Source: Megalonaias nervosa | Taxonomy: Eukaryota > Mollusca > Bivalvia > Unionida > Unionidae | Length of the DNA stretch: 64,000 bases | Direction of reading: 5' to 3' | Assembly: GCA_016617855.1 (NCBI GenBank) | Contig: JAECUM010010955.1 | Span: forward strand, 1 to 64,000 | Shown here: one piece after another, positions 58,916 through 64,000 of the stretch | Layout: each line of letters starts with the position of its first letter | Numbering within the stretch: the first letter of the stretch is position 1 | Notes under the pieces: model-generated | What the model was told of the DNA's origin: nothing | Seen by the model: the letters and a program-made list of their open reading frames with translations, nothing else | Database searches by the model: none | Program-made: the position numbers and the translations under genes

Positions 58916-61060
58916 TATATGGATGTATCTTAACAAGAGTATCTAACCTATACCAAAGTCACTATGACCTTAGTTTCATGCTTGAGTGACATTTTTATTT
59001 TCTGCCATTTGTTTGCTAAATCCTTTGTTTCTTTCATCTTATTACATTCAGACTAGGTCCAGCGCAAGTTATGTATGTGAAGAGCTGTTTTCAATGGGCC
59101 ACCAAATTGGAGAAGAAAATGGGTGTAAAAATCAGACAAGGGAGCTAAAATGAAACAAACCTTTCTTTTTTCTTTATTAAAATCTTTTTATTTTGTCACA
59201 TTTCTTACGATCATTCTTATCAGCAAATATTTTATTGGTTGGGGTTGCCAAGTACCTGTTTGACACAGGGCGCTGTATTGCCACACACTGGCTCTGATTC
59301 CGACTAATCAGCCTTTTTTTAAACACTGTATTGTTGAATTTTTATTTGTTGATTTGTATATTGCATGGTGATTTAGTCGCTGGATTAGATTATCAGGAAG
59401 TTTGTAAAGGGTTTTTATGCAGTCCTGAATCAACTGTCATGATATATATTTTTGCAAGGCTCGCCCAACTTGAAATGGAGAGGCAAAAGTTAAAGTTGTT
59501 GAGTACTTTTTTCCAGTCACTCACCTAATCTGTGAAGGGCTGACCAAGGATTCTCTGTATTAAAAAGGGTGTTCTGTTGAGAATATTGCAGACTTTAAAA
59601 ATGGTCTCTCATAACAGGTTTATACAAAAATACCAGTTTCCAAGGTCCAGTTTCAGAACAATTTAAAGAAAAATAACCACAATCACTGTACATATATTCT
59701 ATTCTTTATTAATAGTTGTTGCTAAAATATTGTATGCATTCATCTGAGAACAAAATTATATAGCAATAAAGATATTCTTTTATCATTAAACATGAAATCA
59801 CATTTACATTTGAAGAGCACATGTACATGTATTAAAATATGAAATTGTTTCTGATTTACTCCTTTTCCTTTATAAATTTATTTTACCGATGTTTAAATTT
59901 CTGTTTTGCTAGTGGTCACTTCATTCAGTTACAAAAATGTTTTTCTCCCGCGTTAAAATTTGTCTCATTTTCGTTGGAGGTTCCTCCATTGTTATTAAGG
60001 TATTAGGTATTAACATTATTAGTGCTCAGTTGTAATATCAACTGTAGAGGCGGTTTTGACTGGGGCTTTGGGAATATATGAAAAATCTATACATGTGCAT
60101 TGCATATCTAACAATTAATGAAATAAAAGAAACTCTTATCTCATCCAGAAATTGAATCATTTACTCAGAGACAAAAATCGATGGCTTAATTCAAAGAAAA
60201 CATACGGGAATTAACTCTATAAACATAGTGTGTTACCCGGTCGCACCAAGTTGAATAGATGACAGCTTGGTGGTTGGGATGTAATCACTGTAACATTGTG
60301 GGAAAAAACAACAAACATCACAAGTCTTTAATGCTATGAATCGAATCCCACAGACGATTCTCCCTTGCTGGTTTAATAGACAAAGACCTTATTCACCCTC
60401 AGGCAATACAGGTTAACTCTAAAGACATACAATATATGCGACCACTACGTTAATTTCAGCACTACAATGGCAATTTGCGACATGTACATTAGCCTGGTTT
60501 ATGGACTGTAGCATCTATTACTGGTAGCCAGAATCCTTTTTTTGTTGTTGTTCTTTTTATGTTTGTTTTTGATCAGAACAATCATTACTAATCAATAGAG
60601 ATACATAACAGCAAAATAAGGTGTAGATGTCAGCTATATAAACAGTAGACATATGGGAATGACAACCATTTCGATGACTTGCATGTCAGATAATCACTGC
60701 TTAGACTGAATGTCACTCGGAAATCACTTTAACTGCCACCTTTATGAGCACGTAGCCTTTGGCTTATTAGCTGAAAAGTTTTAGCTCTGAGAGCTGGATT
60801 TGTGAGGTAGTAGTAGTTCTCCAAAGGTATTATGATCAGGTAAATATTATTAAAGAAACATATTTTGCTTGAAAAAAATTGGTTTCCATTTTTTTGGATT
60901 AAGCTCGTACAAGTACTTTGCCCATAATCTTTGATATTGATAAATGAAAGCCACATGGAGAGCATACTGGTTTCAGTTTTTTCAGAAAACGATCTTCCGC
61001 TCAGTCAAATTAAGTTAATTAGCAGCATCATTTTTTTTTTTATATTTAGATAATAATTGG
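58916..61060. other. Non-coding stretch
   Basis: AT-rich, short chance ORFs only. No exon with the GxGxxG Rossmann signature expected for the next part of GLYR1 was seen. Confidence 0.4.
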
Positions 61061-61064
61061 TTGA

Positions 61065-61560
61065 GAAAGTTCAGTGCAGGTGAACACTTTTAGTACTTGC
61101 CTGAATGGGCAAGTGGATTTTTAAAGTTGATTCTGTCCAGATAAACATTTTTTGTACTGGCCTTAATGGGCAAGTGGAATTTTAGAGTTAATTCTGTGCA
61201 GGTAAACATTTTTAGTAATTGCCTGAATGGGCAAGTGGATTTGTGGAGTTGATTCTGTGTAGGTAAACATTTTTAATACTTGAGTTAATGGGCAGTTGGA
61301 ATTTTAGAGTTGATTCTTTATAAGTGAACATTTTCAGTACCTGTCCAAATGGGCAAGTGAAATTTTAGAGTTGATTCTGTACCACTAAACATTTTTAGTT
61401 CTTGCCTGAATGGGCAAGTGGAAGTTTGAAGTTTATTCAGTGCAAGTGAACTTTTTTAGTACTTACCTGAATGGGCAAGTGGATTTTTAGAGTTGATTCT
61501 GTGCAGGTAAACATATTCAGTAATTGCCTGACTGGGCAAGTGGATTTTTAGAGAGTTATC
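61065..61560 (+). repeat. 60-bp minisatellite, about 8 units
   Basis: Units with GCCTGAATGGGCAAGTGGA, TTTTTAGAGTTGATTCTGTG and AGGTAAACATTTTTAGTACT repeat roughly every 60 bp. Confidence 0.92.
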
Positions 61561-62814
61561 AATCCTTGCAGTCTGTATATTGTAAACATCTTGTGATGCA
61601 GTTGATGTTGTATGTCAGATGTTTTGCTGATCAGGAAAACCTGATCTTTACTTGGCCAATAAGTGGATCGGTACAATCATCACCTTGCATTGTTCGGTCA
61701 TCGGAATTAGAAGACATAATATTGAATATTAACTACAGGTACTAGTTCAACAAAGAAACTAAACCAGGGAAGAATCTCATAGAACAGGTGTTCCAAAACT
61801 TAATCCTGGAAAATATTCTTATTGAATTGTAAAGTCCCGAAACTTAGAGTGCATTAAAAAATGTTTTAAATGATTTACATTGTTGCAACTTTTGCTTTGT
61901 CAAGAGAAATATGGTAAATCTGGTACATGTGTTATATAGTCCTGAGTGACTTCCTGTACAGATGCGTTGTGACATGCAGTTCAAAAACGGAAATTTTGGG
62001 TGAGATATTCCCCCTACATTTTCTAAATACAGTAGAGGTGCTGTTTGATATTGTGGTCTTGCCTAAATTAGATGGGCTCTAAACATCAATCATACCCATA
62101 ATATCCAACTGTATGAAAAATACAATCTAGAAATAAGTGATCTTTTGTTGATTATGGTTATGAAGCGTTTATTAGCAAATCGACTTAGTTTCAGTACATT
62201 CCTATTTTTGAATTGAGTTGGAGAACTTTGTGCTTTAAATGGGTCCTTAATTTTAAGGCTGCCATATGTCTATCATTTAGTCATAACCAAAATTAATATG
62301 ACAACCATGCATGATCTTTTGTGATAATACTCGTGTTTTTGGTGATGATGGCCTTCAGTGTTTATTTGTCTTCAGGTGTTGCCACAGGAAAAACTGGTTT
62401 TTTCCTTCACTTTAATACTGTCACTGAGTAATTTTAAAATTGAAAATACCACTATTATTTGTCATTACTTTGACAGCAATTGGAAAAAGAATGTGTAATA
62501 AACATTCAGCTTATAGTGAACTTTTGCTGTTGTTGATAATAAAATTTGCGATAATTGTTTCTTTTTGTACACCATTCTTAAGTGAGGCATATCATGTTAT
62601 AGTGTTTTCACTCTCCATCCATTAACATTTTATTTTCCAACCCATTTTTGGAGAGTATTTCTTAAAACTTAGCCCAAAATATATATCATAAGTAGAAGGT
62701 GTGTTGAATACCATAGCCAGTCTCCAGCCTTGAGGTCAAGGTCATGGCATGGAATATGTAGTTCTTTGACTTTAATCTTTTTTTGGAGCAGAAGATGTTT
62801 TAATGAAACTTTGC

Positions 62815-62819
62815 ATTTT

Positions 62820-62851
<32 letters not shown>

Positions 62852-62855
62852 AATC
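62815..62855. repeat. (TA)n microsatellite
   Basis: Alternating TA run with one interruption. Confidence 0.9.
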
Positions 62856-63124
62856 ATTACTAGTCATGCCATCTGCTTTAAGATCAAGGTCGCAACAAGG
62901 GAAAATGAAATGTAATTATGTGATTTGCATCTTTGCCCCAGGTATAACTTTTGAATCACTGGAAATTTTTTAATGAAACTTATGCTAATTGCAGTGAATG
63001 CTTTGCAAAAAAAAGAAGATATTTTATGGGTACTTAAATATATGGACTGGAGAAAGGTCCCTATTATTTCCACAGGAAAATCATTATTCATTGGATCCTT
63101 ATATTTGTGGTTTGTGGCAACCAT

Positions 63125-63320
63125 GAAGTCGATGAAAATTGGTATTCCATGAAAATCTGTATCTCTTGAAACATTGGTATCCCATGAAGCATTAGTATCC
63201 CATGAAGCATTGCTATCCAGTGAAACAGTGCTATTCCATGAATTATTGGTATCCCATGAAGCATTGCTATCCCATGAAACTTTGGTATTCCATGAAACAT
63301 TGCTATCCCATGAAGCAATG
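63125..63320 (+). repeat. 18-bp minisatellite, about 10 units
   Basis: Units of CCATGAAGCATTGGTATC type repeat every 18 bp. Because 18 is a multiple of three, several frames on both strands stay open and yield 6-residue periodic ORFs; I do not regard them as genes. The rest to 64000 shows nothing recognisable. Confidence 0.88.
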
Positions 63321-64000
63321 CCGTCTGCAATTCCGTCTGCCTCAAGGGTGGGACACAGCATGGGAAAATATAAATCAAAGACCTCACTTCATGTACAGGT
63401 ATATTGTTTGGACCAATGAAGATATCTTAATGAAACTTTAGCCTATTATATATCTTGACACTGTTTTGCATACTCAGTTGTAGCTCCTGCCTCGTGATCA
63501 AGATCAAAACAAGAGATAATGCAAGTCAGTGACCTGTGTCCTTATAGACACTGTTACTTTTTAACCCCTACAAACTTGCACTATCAAATAATAGTCAAGC
63601 TCTGGATCAAAGCTACCATGTGATGATTTTTACATTGGATTTTTATACTTAGAAAATAGTCACAAGACTAAGCGGGTTTGCAAGTTATCAGGGCATGAAT
63701 TGTAAAGGGAATGGTGTATTCACAAGGGCCAGTCCCCTTTGAACAGGAATGGTTGTGAATTGCTTTCTTCAGGATGCACCATTACACTACATGCTAAATT
63801 GAATGAATCCTCCCAGCACCTTTAAAAATGAGCAAGCATATGAAAATGACACATTCATTTTGCCATGAATGTAAAAAAAACTTGTAAACTTTATTATCAG
63901 CTGCCATAATGAAATAGCTGGTGAGTTTGTGAAATTGAACAATGAGATGCTTTAATTGATTATACAGTTATTAAAAGCATTTTACCAACTGCACCTGGCA

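Overview
The window looks like animal nuclear DNA from a lophotrochozoan, most likely a marine mollusc. The basis is very long introns with GT-AG borders, AT-rich sequence full of minisatellites and (TA)n runs, tRNA-headed SINEs with tails such as (AAC)n of the kind common in molluscan genomes, and hAT and Maverick-type DNA elements. I cannot name the species.

Region 1 (1-10640) is a repeat-rich nest. A 42-bp tandem array (263-609) and about 1.2 kb of plain AT-rich DNA lead to a decayed non-LTR reverse transcriptase (about 1780-2797). It is interrupted by a roughly 7.6-kb Maverick/Polinton- or adintovirus-like element (about 2798-10420) and appears to resume on the right side (about 10420-10640). 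The element has diverged terminal inverted repeats. It carries an intact A32-like packaging ATPase (-), a zinc-ribbon plus PLA2-like protein remnant run into a DDE integrase (+), a broken PolB / SF1 helicase / HNH series (-) that looks like one former multi-domain replicase gene, a small intact Cys-rich ORF (+), a broken HNH homing-type endonuclease (+), and a second 3' end of the ATPase inside the right repeat. I saw no capsid, penton or protease gene, so this looks like an old, internally reduced, no longer functional copy.

Region 2 (10988-43453) holds the 5' part of the one host gene I can support. Nine exons on the + strand encode a PWWP domain (residues 1-97) and then a long basic, Ser/Pro-rich linker, best matching GLYR1/NPAC (nucleosome-binding PWWP protein with a C-terminal dehydrogenase-like domain). 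Exons 6 and 7 are a tandem exon duplication. The introns carry SINEs, two hAT remnants, foldback MITEs, a 674-bp element with G/C-run inverted repeats and a 10-bp target duplication, and several minisatellites.

Region 3 (43454-64000) contains no exon I can recognise. The dehydrogenase-like part of GLYR1 must lie beyond the window or the gene is a PWWP-only form. This stretch is dominated by a 25-26-bp minisatellite (about 44645-45245), a 1.37-kb tandem array with TTAA-flanked MITE-like units (about 46835-51827), hAT-like inverted repeats (55687-58915), a 60-bp array (about 61070-61560) and an 18-bp array (about 63135-63320).

All calls come from reading the sequence and conceptual translation. 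No database search was run.
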